A stretch of 64,000 nt of DNA from contig CAVSMH010000004.1 of the NCBI GenBank assembly GCA_963728965.1, positions 1 through 64,000 of the forward strand, given 5' to 3'. This DNA is from DASQZT01 sp963728965 (lineage in GTDB: Bacteria; Acidobacteriota; Terriglobia; Bryobacterales; Bryobacteraceae). The stretch's first letter is position 1. The number at the start of each line of letters is the position of its first letter. Shown piece by piece: positions 45,448-55,162 of the stretch. The notes beneath the pieces were generated by a model, which was not told where the DNA came from, did no database searches, and was given only the letters and a program-made list of their open reading frames with translations. The translations under genes and the position numbers were made by a program.

Positions 45448-45711
45448 TCACCGCTTGCGCGCCAGAAAATTCCCCGTCGCCGGATCGAACGAAAAGGAAT
45501 ACAGAACCTGAGTCGAGTTCAAAATCACCACCCGTTTCCAGGCCGCGGTCATTTCAGCGGTCGCCGAGGATTCCAGATTCACAAAATGGCCCGATACCTG
45601 GTCGGGCATTTCGCGGATGAGCTCCGGGAGGTCGGAGTCCAGTTCGGCCACTTGGTGAGTGGCCTTGAGAGCGTTGTTCAGGTAGACCGAAACATCTCGA
45701 GACGCGAGCAT
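45448..45711 (-). CDS. Small conserved hypothetical protein
   Basis: This 87-residue protein begins MLASRDVSVYLNNALKATHQ, continues LPELIREMPDQVSGHFVNLES and ends SFSFDPATGNFLARKR. It is predicted mixed alpha/beta with no signal peptide or Cys motif. A GGAAAGGAAG-type ribosome site lies upstream on the minus strand. I do not recognise the family. It stands alone between the PEP-mutase-like gene (same strand) and DinB (divergent). Confidence 0.55.
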   Translation of the reverse strand: MLASRDVSVYLNNALKATHQVAELDSDLPELIREMPDQVSGHFVNLESSATAEMTAAWKRVVILNSTQVLYSFSFDPATGNFLARKR

Positions 45712-45826
45712 AGCCGGCTTCCTTTCCCAGCCTGAAGTCTAGCACTTCCGGCTACCGGAGAAAATCCCCCACAACTCCTTTGCGCCCCAGTCGGCTACCA
45801 TCAATTCAGCAGGAGGTGTTTTGGTC

Positions 45827-46306
45827 ATGCCCGGCGACCTGGCTCTTCGCGAACAACTGATCGCCTTGTTGGATGGCGGCCACGCGCATGCCACATTCGA
45901 CGACGCCGTACGAGATTTTCCGGTAGATCAAGCCGGCATACGTCCCCCGGGTATGCCGCATTCGGCATGGGAGCTGCTGGAGCATATGCGACTGGCCCAG
46001 GAGGACATCCTTCGCTTCAGCCAGTCCGCCGATTGGCAATCCCCGGAATTTCCGCAGGGCTACTGGCCCCAATCCGCAGCGCCCGAATCGGCCGGCCAGT
46101 GGCGGCAATCGGTGGAGGCGTTTCAGCGCGACCTGGAAGAGTTCCAGGGCATGCTGCGCGACCCGGCCCACGACCTCGACCGCGGATTTCCTTGGGGGGA
46201 CGGGCAGACGCTGCTGCGCGAGGTGCTTCTCATTGCAGACCACAACTCGTATCACCTAGGCCAACTGGTGCTGGTTCGGCGGCAGGTGGGAGCATGGCCG
46301 AAGTAG
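45827..46306 (+). CDS. DinB-superfamily protein
   Basis: This 159-residue four-helix DinB-like protein has metal-binding histidines expected in SAWELLEHMRLAQEDIL (helix 2) and in LLIADHNSYHLGQLVLVRR (helix 4), both present. The start at 45827 has AGGAGG 9 bases upstream, which favours it over the TTG at 45821. DinB/YfiT proteins are thiol- or metal-dependent hydrolases or transferases; the substrate here is unknown. Its 3' end overlaps the convergent MFS gene by 77 bases. Confidence 0.82.
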   Translation: MPGDLALREQLIALLDGGHAHATFDDAVRDFPVDQAGIRPPGMPHSAWELLEHMRLAQEDILRFSQSADWQSPEFPQGYWPQSAAPESAGQWRQSVEAFQRDLEEFQGMLRDPAHDLDRGFPWGDGQTLLREVLLIADHNSYHLGQLVLVRRQVGAWPK

Positions 46307-47456
46307 GCGCCGGCCGCCAGAACGCCAGGGCCAGCGCAATCGTCAGGATCTGCACCCCGGCTACCAGTGCGACACAGCCCGGCCAGCCGCCGCGCGCCCA
46401 GACGCGTCCGCCGACCGCCGAGCCGAAGCTGCCGCCGGTGTAATAAAACGTCACGTACAGCCCCACCGCCGCCGCCCGGGCCTGGCGGGTCACCACGCCC
46501 ACGTAGCTCGACCCCGCCGCGTTGGCGATGAACACCCCCGTGCAGCAGAGCGCCAGCCCCAGCATCACCACCGCCAGGCTGTGCGCCAGGGTCAGCAGGA
46601 TTCCCGCGATGCCCCCGGAAAACGCCAGGATCAGCGCCAGCCGGTGCCCCAGGCGGTCGATCGTCCGCCCCGCAATGGGCGTGATGACCGCGCCCACCAA
46701 GTAGACCACGAACAGGAACGCCAGGGCCTGCGTGCTCAGCTGGAACGGCGGCGCCGCCAGGTAGAAGTTGATGTAGGTGAAGGTAGCCAGCAGGGTGAAC
46801 ATGACGCAAAACGCCACGGCATAGGTGGCCACCAGGCGCCGGTTTCGCAAGTGCCGCAGCATGCCCTGAAGGTTCGAAGTTTCCGGATGGGCCCGCGCGA
46901 AATGGCGCCCCGGCGGGAGCCATTTCCAGATGGCCGCGCCGCCCAGCGCGGTCAGCAGTGCCAGCGCCACGAATGCCCAGCGCCAGGAGGTATGCGCCGC
47001 CACCACCCCCGCCACCATGCGCCCGCTGAATCCGCCCACTACCGTGCCGGTAACGTACGCCGCCACCGCCGCGCCGGCGCCCGTCTCCCATTCCTCATTG
47101 ATGTAGGCGATCGTCACCGCGAAAATGCCCGGGGTGAACACGCCCTGCAAAAAACGCCAGAAAACGAGCTGCCCGAAGGTCTGCGACAGGGCCGCCAGGG
47201 CCGTCGGCGCGGCCAGCAGAAACGCCGCCGGAATCATCACCCGCCGGCGACCGAACCGGTCGGAGACCGTTCCGGCCAGCGGCGCCGCCAGCGCCACGGC
47301 GATGGTGGACGCCGTCACCACCAGGCCCGCCGCTGCCGCCGACACGCGGAACTCCGCCGCCAGCAGCGGCAGCAACGGTTGCGGGGCGAAAAGTGTCAGG
47401 AACGCGCAGAACCCGGCACATACCACCGCCGCGGTGCGCGTACGGGAGGCCGGCAT
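46230..47456 (-). CDS. MFS transporter (drug-efflux type)
   Basis: This 408-residue major facilitator has about 12 membrane segments. The loop 2-3 motif SDRFGRRRVMIP and the matching C-terminal GRTIDRLGHRLALI are present, as is the TM4 antiporter region (FLQGVFTPGIFAVTIAYINEEW). It is similar to YnfM/AraJ-type exporters. The start at 47456 gives PASRTRTAAVVCAGFCAFL as TM1; the extension to 48074 runs through the divergent gene and is not coding. It is divergent from the sensor kinase (66-bp gap). Confidence 0.88.
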   Translation of the reverse strand: MPASRTRTAAVVCAGFCAFLTLFAPQPLLPLLAAEFRVSAAAAGLVVTASTIAVALAAPLAGTVSDRFGRRRVMIPAAFLLAAPTALAALSQTFGQLVFWRFLQGVFTPGIFAVTIAYINEEWETGAGAAVAAYVTGTVVGGFSGRMVAGVVAAHTSWRWAFVALALLTALGGAAIWKWLPPGRHFARAHPETSNLQGMLRHLRNRRLVATYAVAFCVMFTLLATFTYINFYLAAPPFQLSTQALAFLFVVYLVGAVITPIAGRTIDRLGHRLALILAFSGGIAGILLTLAHSLAVVMLGLALCCTGVFIANAAGSSYVGVVTRQARAAAVGLYVTFYYTGGSFGSAVGGRVWARGGWPGCVALVAGVQILTIALALAFWRPAPTSAMLPPAAEPAPVGLGDTSCGLQ

Positions 47457-47522
47457 TGTTCTTCTCGTACTGTAACAGGTCGGGGAAATGGGGGCCGAAC
47501 CCCCGATATACTGAAAGCAACG

Positions 47523-50477
47523 GTGAAAGCCAGATTGATCGTGCTCGCGGCGGGTGGGGCGGTTCTGTTCGGCCTGGTGCCGCGGGACGCGTTTGCGCTC
47601 GACCCGCGGAAGAGCCTCTCCCAGTACTCCCGCATGGTCTGGACCCAGGAGCACGGGCTGCCCCAGGACACCATTCGGGCCATCACCCAGACCGCCGACG
47701 GCTACCTGTGGCTGGGCACCGATGAAGGCTTGGCGCGCTTCGACGGGTACGACTTCGTGGCCTTCAGCAAATCCAACAGCGACTTGCCCGCCAACTCCAT
47801 TACGGCGCTGGCATCCGCCACCGATGGGTCGCTGTGGATCGGCACGCCCAACGGCCTCACGCGCTATCGCGCCCGCCAGTTCCGCACCTACACCACCCGG
47901 CAGGGTCTGCCGGATGACGCGATCACCGCCCTGTACGAGGACCACGCCGGAACGCTGTGGATCGTAGCGGGCGTCTACCTCTGCCGTTTTCATGACGGCC
48001 GATTCACCAGCTTCGCACCCGGCGCCGATCTGCCCGTCACGGCGGCCAGAATCATCCGCGAGGACCGTAATCACGACCTCTGGATCGCCGGTTTCAGCGC
48101 CATTGTCCGGATGTCAGCCGGCAAGTTTGTGCCCATGGTGGACGCGCGGACGCTCGCCGGCGACATTGTCACCTGCATGGTGGCGGACCCGGCCGGCAAT
48201 CTCTGGATCGGCGGCAGCACCGGCGTGATCGTCCGGTCCGCAACCGGCGGAGTCCGCCGCTTCGGGCAAGCCCAGGGGCTGCCCGATGCGTTCGTCAGGG
48301 CCCTCTGGGAGGACCGCGACGGCAATATCTGGGTCGGAACCAACGCCGGCATTGCGCGCCTGGACGGCGACCGTTTCGTGGCTCCCGCCGACGGGGAACT
48401 CCACGATCAAGCCCAGGTGCGCTGCCTCTTCGAAGATCGCGAGGGCGACCTGTGGGTGGGAGCCAACGATGGCCTGACCCGGTATCGCGACGCCACCTTG
48501 GCGGTCTACGGCAAGAGCGAAGGGTTGCCGAGCGATGAGCCCAACACCGTATTTCAGGATCACGCCGGGCGGATCTGGGTGGGCTTCCACGATAGCGGCC
48601 TGATGCTCTTCTCGCGCCAGGCCAGGCGCGTGTTCACCACCCGCGACGGCCTGCCCAATAACGAGATCTTCTCGATTCGCGAGACGCGCGGCGGCGACCT
48701 TCTGATCGGCGCCCGGGGCGGGCTGGTGCGCATGCACAGCGACCGCTTCACTACCTTCCGTCCGCCGGACACGCTGGGCCGGCAGAGCGTCTTCGATGCC
48801 ATGGAGGATTCGAGCGGCCGAATCTGGCTGGCCGCGGCCGGGGGATTGGCCGTACTGGAGAACGGGCGCTATCGCATGCTGGTGCCCAACGAGCCGCTGC
48901 TGGTGAGCTCGTTCGTGACGCTGATGCAATCCCGCGACGGCGCGGTCTGGGCGGGCACCTACGGCAAGGGTCTCTGGCGCTTCCAGGGCGACTCGATCCG
49001 CCAATTCACCACTGCCGACGGGCTGTCGAGCGACCAGATCCGTTCCCTGCACGAGGATTCCGGCGGCACACTGTGGATCGGCACCTTCGGCGGCGGGCTG
49101 GATACCTACCGCGACGGCCGGTTCCAGAACTTCACCGCCAGGGACGGCCTGCTGAGCGACAACGTGGCCGATGTCATGGACGATGGAACAGCCCTGTGGT
49201 TGAGCACCACCCGCGGCATCTGCCGCATCCCGCGAAAGCAGCTGGCGGAGTTCGCCGCCGGCTACCGCAAGCAACTGGAGCCCACCAATTTCGGTGTGGC
49301 TGATGGATTGCGCAGCGCGCAGTGCTCGCCCAGCTATCCCATCGGCGGCGGCGGGAATCGCACGTCCGATGGCCGCCTGTGGTTCACCACCAGCCAGGGC
49401 CTGGCGGTCTTCGATCCCGCGGCGCGCACCGCGGCTGCCGTGTCTCCGGCGGTTCACCTGGTGGAAATGAGTGTGGATGGCCGGCCGTTCGATTTCCTGC
49501 ACCACTCGCGCATCGGGCCGCGCACGGGCCGAATCCAGATCCGCTACACGGGAATTCATCTCAGCGCCCCGGACCGTGTGCGCTACTCCTACCGCCTGGA
49601 GGGGCTCGACCCGGACTGGGTGCGCGCGGTCAACCGCCGGGTCATCAACTACAACAGCCTGCGCTACGGCCGGTACCGCTTTACCGTGCGTGCCGAGATC
49701 CTGCCCGGCGGCCCGTCGAGCGAACGCACCTACGCCTTCGAGGTGCTTCCCAGTTACTACGAGACGGCCTGGTTTCGCCTGCTCTGCGCAGCGCTACTTG
49801 CGGCCGGCGCCTGGGCCGTATACCAGCTTCGCCTGCGGCGCATCCGGTCGCGCTTCGCGCTGGTGCTGGCGGAGCGCGCGCGGCTGGCGCGCGAGATTCA
49901 CGACACCCTGGCCCAGGGATTCGTCGGCATCTCCTCGCAATTGGATGCCGTGGCCCTCTGCATGCCGGACGAGGCCACTCCGGCGCGGAAGTACCTCGAC
50001 CTAGCACGCCGGATGGCCCGCCACAGCCTGACCGAGGCGCGGCGTTCGGTGATGGACCTCCGGGCGTCGGCGCTCGAAGGACAGGACCTCGCCGCCGCCC
50101 TCGAATCCGGCACGCGCATGTGGACCGCCGGTTCCGAAGTGCAGGTGGCCGTCGAGGTGAGCGGCGCGCGCCGAGAGCTGCCTCAGGAGAAGGAGCAGCA
50201 CCTCCTCCGCATTGCGCAGGAGGCCGTCACCAACGTCCTCAAGCATGCCGGCGCGAGCCGGATTCTGATCAGGCTGCACATGGAGGAGCGAAAGTTGTAC
50301 CTGCGGATCCACGACGACGGCCACGGCTTCGAACAGGATGGCGTGTTCACCGCCGCCGGTGGGCATTTCGGCCTGCTCGGCATGCGGGAGCGCGCCGAGC
50401 GGCTGGGAGGCGAGTTCCGCCTGGCCAGTCATCCCGGGGAGGGGACGGAAGTGGAAGTGAAGGTCCCGCTGCCGTGA
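47523..50477 (+). CDS. Hybrid-type sensor: two-component propeller/Y_Y_Y histidine kinase (NarX/LytS-like HisKA_3)
   Basis: This 984-residue protein starts at GTG 47523 with a signal peptide (LIVLAAGGAVLFGLVPRDAFA). About 12-14 propeller repeats (LWIGT, GDLWVGAN) fill residues 30-620, then a Y_Y_Y domain (RIQIRYTGIHLSAPDRVRY), one membrane helix (LLCAALLAAGAWAVYQL) and a HisKA_3 dimerisation domain with REIHDTLAQGF, followed by an HATPase (EAVTNVLKHAG, DDGHGFE). The periplasmic propeller senses glycans or other ligands in such proteins (inference). It pairs with the NarL-type regulator that overlaps its stop. The upstream 300 codons of the open frame are antisense to the MFS gene and are not real. 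Confidence 0.9.
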   Translation: MKARLIVLAAGGAVLFGLVPRDAFALDPRKSLSQYSRMVWTQEHGLPQDTIRAITQTADGYLWLGTDEGLARFDGYDFVAFSKSNSDLPANSITALASATDGSLWIGTPNGLTRYRARQFRTYTTRQGLPDDAITALYEDHAGTLWIVAGVYLCRFHDGRFTSFAPGADLPVTAARIIREDRNHDLWIAGFSAIVRMSAGKFVPMVDARTLAGDIVTCMVADPAGNLWIGGSTGVIVRSATGGVRRFGQAQGLPDAFVRALWEDRDGNIWVGTNAGIARLDGDRFVAPADGELHDQAQVRCLFEDREGDLWVGANDGLTRYRDATLAVYGKSEGLPSDEPNTVFQDHAGRIWVGFHDSGLMLFSRQARRVFTTRDGLPNNEIFSIRETRGGDLLIGARGGLVRMHSDRFTTFRPPDTLGRQSVFDAMEDSSGRIWLAAAGGLAVLENGRYRMLVPNEPLLVSSFVTLMQSRDGAVWAGTYGKGLWRFQGDSIRQFTTADGLSSDQIRSLHEDSGGTLWIGTFGGGLDTYRDGRFQNFTARDGLLSDNVADVMDDGTALWLSTTRGICRIPRKQLAEFAAGYRKQLEPTNFGVADGLRSAQCSPSYPIGGGGNRTSDGRLWFTTSQGLAVFDPAARTAAAVSPAVHLVEMSVDGRPFDFLHHSRIGPRTGRIQIRYTGIHLSAPDRVRYSYRLEGLDPDWVRAVNRRVINYNSLRYGRYRFTVRAEILPGGPSSERTYAFEVLPSYYETAWFRLLCAALLAAGAWAVYQLRLRRIRSRFALVLAERARLAREIHDTLAQGFVGISSQLDAVALCMPDEATPARKYLDLARRMARHSLTEARRSVMDLRASALEGQDLAAALESGTRMWTAGSEVQVAVEVSGARRELPQEKEQHLLRIAQEAVTNVLKHAGASRILIRLHMEERKLYLRIHDDGHGFEQDGVFTAAGGHFGLLGMRERAERLGGEFRLASHPGEGTEVEVKVPLP

Positions 50478-51112
50478 TGGACGGCGGTACGATCGGCAAA
50501 ATCCGCATCCTGGTCGCCGAGGATCACCTCGTGGCCCGGGTCGGGGTGACCACCATCGTCAGCATGCAGCCCGACATGGAGGTGGTGGCCGAGGCGGCGA
50601 ACGGCCAGCAGGCGGTCGAGCTTTTCCGGGAGCATCTGCCCGATGTCGCCCTGCTCGACATGCGTATGCCGGTGATGTCGGGCGTGGAGGCCGCCGCGGC
50701 GATTCGCGCCGAGCACCCCCAGGCGCGCATGATCGCGTTGACGACTTACGGCGGGGACGAGGACATCCGCCGGGCGCTCGCCGCCGGCGTGAAGGCCTAC
50801 CTGACGAAGGACGTGCTGCACGATGAGCTCCTGAAGGCCATCCGCGCCGTCCAGGCCGGCCAGACCTATCTGCCGGCCGTCGTGGCCGCCGCCCTGGCCG
50901 CGCAAATGCCTCGCCCTGACCTCAGCGCCCGCGAAGTGCAGGTGTTGGAGCTGATTGTGCGGGGTTTGGCGAACAAGCAGATCGCCTATGCTTTGAGCAT
51001 CGCCGAACACACGGTCAAGAACCACGTCAAGAGCATTCTCAGCAAGCTCGGCGCCCAGGACCGCACCCAGGCTGCCACCTTCGCCATTCAGCGAGGCATC
51101 ATTCATCTCTGA
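50477..51112 (+). CDS. NarL/FixJ-family response regulator
   Basis: This 211-residue regulator has the receiver ILVAEDHLVARVGV with acidic pair, LDMRMPVMSG holding the phospho-acceptor Asp, and the Lys in AYLTKDVLHDELL. The C-terminal LuxR-type HTH is LSAREVQVLELIVRGLANKQ with IAEHTVKNHVKSILSKL. Its ATG overlaps the TGA of the upstream kinase gene, so it is the cognate partner, probably phosphorylated by that kinase and binding DNA in the same operon context. Confidence 0.95.
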   Translation: MDGGTIGKIRILVAEDHLVARVGVTTIVSMQPDMEVVAEAANGQQAVELFREHLPDVALLDMRMPVMSGVEAAAAIRAEHPQARMIALTTYGGDEDIRRALAAGVKAYLTKDVLHDELLKAIRAVQAGQTYLPAVVAAALAAQMPRPDLSAREVQVLELIVRGLANKQIAYALSIAEHTVKNHVKSILSKLGAQDRTQAATFAIQRGIIHL

Positions 51113-51199
51113 AGGCACGATACTGCCGCGTGCCCACAATTGACAGCCTCTCCAAGGTGAATAGAAGTTCTGTGCCGGGACGCACGCTTGCTTCTTAGG

Positions 51200-51645
51200 G
51201 GCGTGATCCCATCGACCTGGTGAAGTTCGCGGTCTGGGCAAGCGTCCCCGACACCCTCTTCAATGACCTGGTACATCGGCGATAACACCGGAGCCGATCC
51301 GCTTTCCGGGACGATCCTTGCCACCGACACGGTGGCCCCGGTGGCTACCCCCGGGGCTCGCATTGGACGCCGGAACCACCTACTGGCTCCAGCTTGCCGA
51401 TGCCGTAACCTTACAACGGCTTTCCGATCTACTGGGATCAAAGCGACGGCCCCTCGGCGGGCTACATCAACGATTTTGGGACCCTTCCCGCCGGCGGTCC
51501 ATGCAACGGCGCCTGCACCGGGTCGGAGTCCTTTCAGTTGCTGAGCGTCACCAACACGGAGAGCCAGGTTCCCGAACCCATGACTTGGACGATGCTGGGT
51601 AGCGGACTGGTGCTCCTGGGCTGCGTCCGCCGCCGAAAACAATAG
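51200..51645 (+). pseudogene. Decayed PEP-CTERM anchored protein
   Basis: Pieces in three frames together recall one protein: FAVWASVPDTLF, then MTWYIGDNTGADPLSGTILA, LALDAGTTYWLQLADAVT and, in the last frame, SFQLLSVTNTESQVPEP followed by MTWTMLGSGLVLLGCVRRR. The last is a PEP-CTERM sorting tail (PEP motif, hydrophobic helix, Arg cluster). At least two frameshifts separate the parts, so the gene is dead. The function of the ancestor was an exported, exopolysaccharide-associated surface protein (inference from the sorting signal). Confidence 0.72.
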
Positions 51646-51817
51646 GGAATCGCCGGGAGTTCGGGGGAAGACAGTCGGCGCCTGCCTGCGGGCGCCGGCC
51701 CCCGGCCGGTTTCGCCGCGGCGATTTCGCCGCTCTCCGCCCTCCCCTGTAGCCCCAAAGGGCTAGCCAGGACGCCTCGCAACCATCTGGTATCATTGGGG
51801 ATACATCCCTTTCAGAT

Positions 51818-54800
51818 ATGTGGATAGTGCGACTGGCCCTGCGGCGGCCGTATACGTTCGTGGTCATCGCGGTGCTCATCGCGATCCTCGGCGTCAGCGC
51901 GTGCATCACGATGCCGGTGGATATTTTCCCCTACATCGACATTCCCGTGGTTAGCGTGGTCTGGAGCTACAACGGGCTCTCGCCCGAGGAGATGGAGAAG
52001 CGCATGGTCACCATCTTCGAACGGGCGCTCACCACCACGGTGAACGATATCGAGCACATCGAATCGCAGTCCTACAACGGCGTTTCGGTAACGCGCATCT
52101 ATTTCCAGCCGAATGCCAAGGTGGAAGTGGCGCTGTCGCAGGTCACGGCCATCTCGCAAACGCTGTTGCGCATTTTCCCGCCCGGCACGACTCCGCCCAG
52201 CGTGATCAAATACGATGCCTCGGCCGTACCCGTTCTGCAACTGGGGCTGGAAAGCCCCACCATGAGCGAGCAGGAACTGTTCGACTACGGGCAGAACTTC
52301 ATCCGCACCCAACTGGCCACCATCCAGGGAGCGTCGGTCCCGCTGCCGTACGGAGGCCGGTTCCGCAGCATCATGGTGGATCTGATTCCCGAGGCCATGT
52401 ACGCCAGGGGTCTGTCCGCGGCGGACGTGTCGGTAGCGCTCGGCAACCAGAATCTGATTCTACCCGCGGGCACGGCCAAGATCGGCGACAAGGACTATCA
52501 GATCAAGCTCAACAGCAGCCCGCGGGTGCTTGACGAGATGAACGACCTGCCGGTCAAAGTGGTCAACGGCGCCACGGTGTATCTTCGCGATGTGGCGCAA
52601 GTGCGCGACGGGTACTCCGTCCAGACCAGTATCGTCCGCACCAATGGCGGGCGCGGCGCCCTGCTCACTGTGATGCGCAACGGGAAGGCCTCCACGCTGG
52701 CGGTGGTCAACAATGTCAAGCGGGCGCTGCCCCGCATCCTGGCCGGCCTGCCCACGTCGCTGCACGTGCGGCAACTTTTCGATCAGTCGCTGTTCGTGCG
52801 CTCGGCCATTAATGGCGTCGTGCGCGAGGCGGTGTCTGCGGCGATCCTGACCGGCCTGATGATTCTCATGTTCCTGGGAAGCTGGCGCAGCACCGTGATC
52901 GTCTGCATCTCGATCCCGCTTTCGATCCTGGTGTCGCTGATCGTGCTGAGCATGATGGGCCAGACCATCAACGTGATGACTCTGGGGGGGCTCGCCCTGG
53001 CGGTGGGGATCCTGGTGGACGACGCCACTGTGACCATCGAGAACACGCATCGCAACATGGCCATGCGCAAGCCCCTGGTGCGGGCTGTGCTCGACGGCGC
53101 GCAGCAGATCGCGGCGCCGGCCTTCGTTTCGACGCTCTCGATCTGTATCGTGTTCGTGCCCGTCCTCCTGCTCACCGGCGCGGCCAAATTTCTGTTCACG
53201 CCGCTGGCCATGGCGGTGGTGTTCGCCATGATGGCGTCCTACTTCCTCTCGCGAACGCTGGTTCCGACGATGATGCACTATATGCTCGGCCCGGAGATGA
53301 CGCTCTATGCGGGGGGTGAGCACGGGCAGGGCGGCCGGGGCCTCATCTGGAGGATGCACTACCGGTTCAACCGCCGCTTCGAGCTGATGCGGGCCTCCTA
53401 CACGTCCCTGCTGCACTGGTGCCTGGACCATCGCGGGCTGGTGCTGACCGGTTTCGGAATCTTCGTAGCCGGGTCGCTGTTGCTCACCCGGCTCATCGGA
53501 CAGGACTTTTTCCCAACCGTCGATTCCGGACAGATGCGGCTTCACGCGCGCGCCCCTTCGGGGACCCGGATCGAACAGACGGAAGTTATTTTCGCCGATA
53601 TCGAACGCGAGATCCGGCAGACGATTCCGCGCCACGAGATCGCCAACATCATCGACAACATCGGCATCCCCAACGGCGGCTTCAACCTGGCGTTCGGCGA
53701 CAATCCGACCCTGGGGGTGAGTGACGGCGATATTCTGATCTCGCTCAACGCGGAAGGGCACGGCTCCACCGCCGACTATACCGATCAGCTCCGCAAGCGG
53801 CTGCGGCAGAAGTTTCCGGACGTGGCCTTCTTCTTCGAGGCCGCCAATATCACCAACCAGATCCTGAATTTCGGGCTGCCGGCGCCCATCGACGTGCAGG
53901 TGGTCGGCCGCAACGCCGCCGCGAATTACGAAATCGCCCGCCAGCTTCAGCGCGAGATCGACCGGATTCCCGGTGCGGCGGACGTGCACATTCACCAGGT
54001 CGTGGATTATCCGGAAATCCGCGTGAACGTGGACCGCGCCAAGGCCGGGCAGGTGGGGTTGACGCAAAAAGACGTCTCCACCAGCCTGCTGATTTCGCTC
54101 TCGGGCAGCTCCCAGATCTCCCCCACCCAGTGGCTCGACTGGTCGAGCGGCGTCAGCTACTTCGTCGCCATTCAGACCCCGCAGTACCGGATGAACTCGC
54201 TCGAGGCGATCCTGCGCACCCCAGTGGGCGCGCCCGCCGGCAGCATCAACTCCAATTCGCCTACGTCGCTGGCCGGCTCCTCCAACAGCGGCGCGGCTTC
54301 GGTGGGAGCGGGCCCCAACCAGGCTTCGCTGGCCTACGGCAATCCGGGAGCGCTGGCCGGCGGACCGCAGCTTCTCTCCAACCTGGCCGGCGTAAGCCGG
54401 GGCATGGCGCCGCAAATCGTCAATCACTACAACGTGCAGCCTGTATTCGACGTGTACGCCAATATCGACCGCCGCGACCTCGGCTCGGTGGGGTCGGCGG
54501 TGGAGAAAATCGTGGACCGCATGTCGGCCAAACTGCCGCGCGGGAGTACGCTCGAACTGCGCGGCCAGGTGGCCACCATGGAGAGTTCGTTCTATCGCCT
54601 CGGCATCGGCCTGATTTTCGCGGTGGTGCTGGTCTACCTGGTGATGGCGGTCAATTTTCAATCCTGGCTCGATCCGTTCATCATCCTGATGGCCCTTCCC
54701 GGCGCGCTCGCGGGCATCGTCTGGATTCTGTTCGTGACGCAGACTTCCTTCAGCGTGCCTTCGCTCATGGGCTCGATCATGTGCATCGGGGTGGCGACCG

Positions 54801-55162
54801 CCAACAGCATCCTGCTGGTGGTTTTCGCTAACGACCAGCGCGAGGAGGGCATGGACTCGCGCTCGGCGGCTCTCTCGGCGGGCCACACCCGCATCCGTCC
54901 GGTGCTCATGACCGCCGGCGCCATGATCATCGGCATGATGCCGATGGCCCTCGGTTTGGGGGAAGGCGGAGAACAGAACGCGCCGCTCGGCCGGGCCGTG
55001 ATTGGCGGACTCGTGCTGGCCACCATCACCACCCTGTTTGTAGTTCCGCTGGTCTACAGTTTGCTGCGCACCAGGCCTCCCCTGGACCACGAACGGAGGC
55101 TGGCGGAAGAAGAGAAAGAATACTACCGGGATGAGATCCAGTTCCGTGAGGATTTGCAATGA
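51818..55162 (+). CDS. RND efflux permease (AcrB/HAE1-type inner-membrane pump)
   Basis: This 1114-residue RND pump has TM1 (FVVIAVLIAILGVSACITM), the family pattern GLSPEEMEKRM, proton-relay region GGLALAVGILVDDATVTIENTHR in TM4, PMALGLGEGGE in the C-terminal half and 12 expected membrane helices. A Ser/Asn/Gly-rich low-complexity insertion lies around residues 805-850. It exports small hydrophobic compounds with the downstream adaptor and channel. The ATG at 51818 has no strong ribosome site. The stop overlaps the adaptor ATG (ATGA), showing operon coupling. Confidence 0.95.
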   Translation: MWIVRLALRRPYTFVVIAVLIAILGVSACITMPVDIFPYIDIPVVSVVWSYNGLSPEEMEKRMVTIFERALTTTVNDIEHIESQSYNGVSVTRIYFQPNAKVEVALSQVTAISQTLLRIFPPGTTPPSVIKYDASAVPVLQLGLESPTMSEQELFDYGQNFIRTQLATIQGASVPLPYGGRFRSIMVDLIPEAMYARGLSAADVSVALGNQNLILPAGTAKIGDKDYQIKLNSSPRVLDEMNDLPVKVVNGATVYLRDVAQVRDGYSVQTSIVRTNGGRGALLTVMRNGKASTLAVVNNVKRALPRILAGLPTSLHVRQLFDQSLFVRSAINGVVREAVSAAILTGLMILMFLGSWRSTVIVCISIPLSILVSLIVLSMMGQTINVMTLGGLALAVGILVDDATVTIENTHRNMAMRKPLVRAVLDGAQQIAAPAFVSTLSICIVFVPVLLLTGAAKFLFTPLAMAVVFAMMASYFLSRTLVPTMMHYMLGPEMTLYAGGEHGQGGRGLIWRMHYRFNRRFELMRASYTSLLHWCLDHRGLVLTGFGIFVAGSLLLTRLIGQDFFPTVDSGQMRLHARAPSGTRIEQTEVIFADIEREIRQTIPRHEIANIIDNIGIPNGGFNLAFGDNPTLGVSDGDILISLNAEGHGSTADYTDQLRKRLRQKFPDVAFFFEAANITNQILNFGLPAPIDVQVVGRNAAANYEIARQLQREIDRIPGAADVHIHQVVDYPEIRVNVDRAKAGQVGLTQKDVSTSLLISLSGSSQISPTQWLDWSSGVSYFVAIQTPQYRMNSLEAILRTPVGAPAGSINSNSPTSLAGSSNSGAASVGAGPNQASLAYGNPGALAGGPQLLSNLAGVSRGMAPQIVNHYNVQPVFDVYANIDRRDLGSVGSAVEKIVDRMSAKLPRGSTLELRGQVATMESSFYRLGIGLIFAVVLVYLVMAVNFQSWLDPFIILMALPGALAGIVWILFVTQTSFSVPSLMGSIMCIGVATANSILLVVFANDQREEGMDSRSAALSAGHTRIRPVLMTAGAMIIGMMPMALGLGEGGEQNAPLGRAVIGGLVLATITTLFVVPLVYSLLRTRPPLDHERRLAEEEKEYYRDEIQFREDLQ

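Noticed and set aside
46581..47522. N-terminal extension of the sensor kinase by 314 codons
   Set aside because: It runs antisense through the MFS gene and lacks any domain; the GTG at 47523 gives a proper signal peptide.
52460..55159. 899-codon minus-strand open frame
   Set aside because: It is antisense to the RND pump, His/Arg-rich and without recognisable domains.
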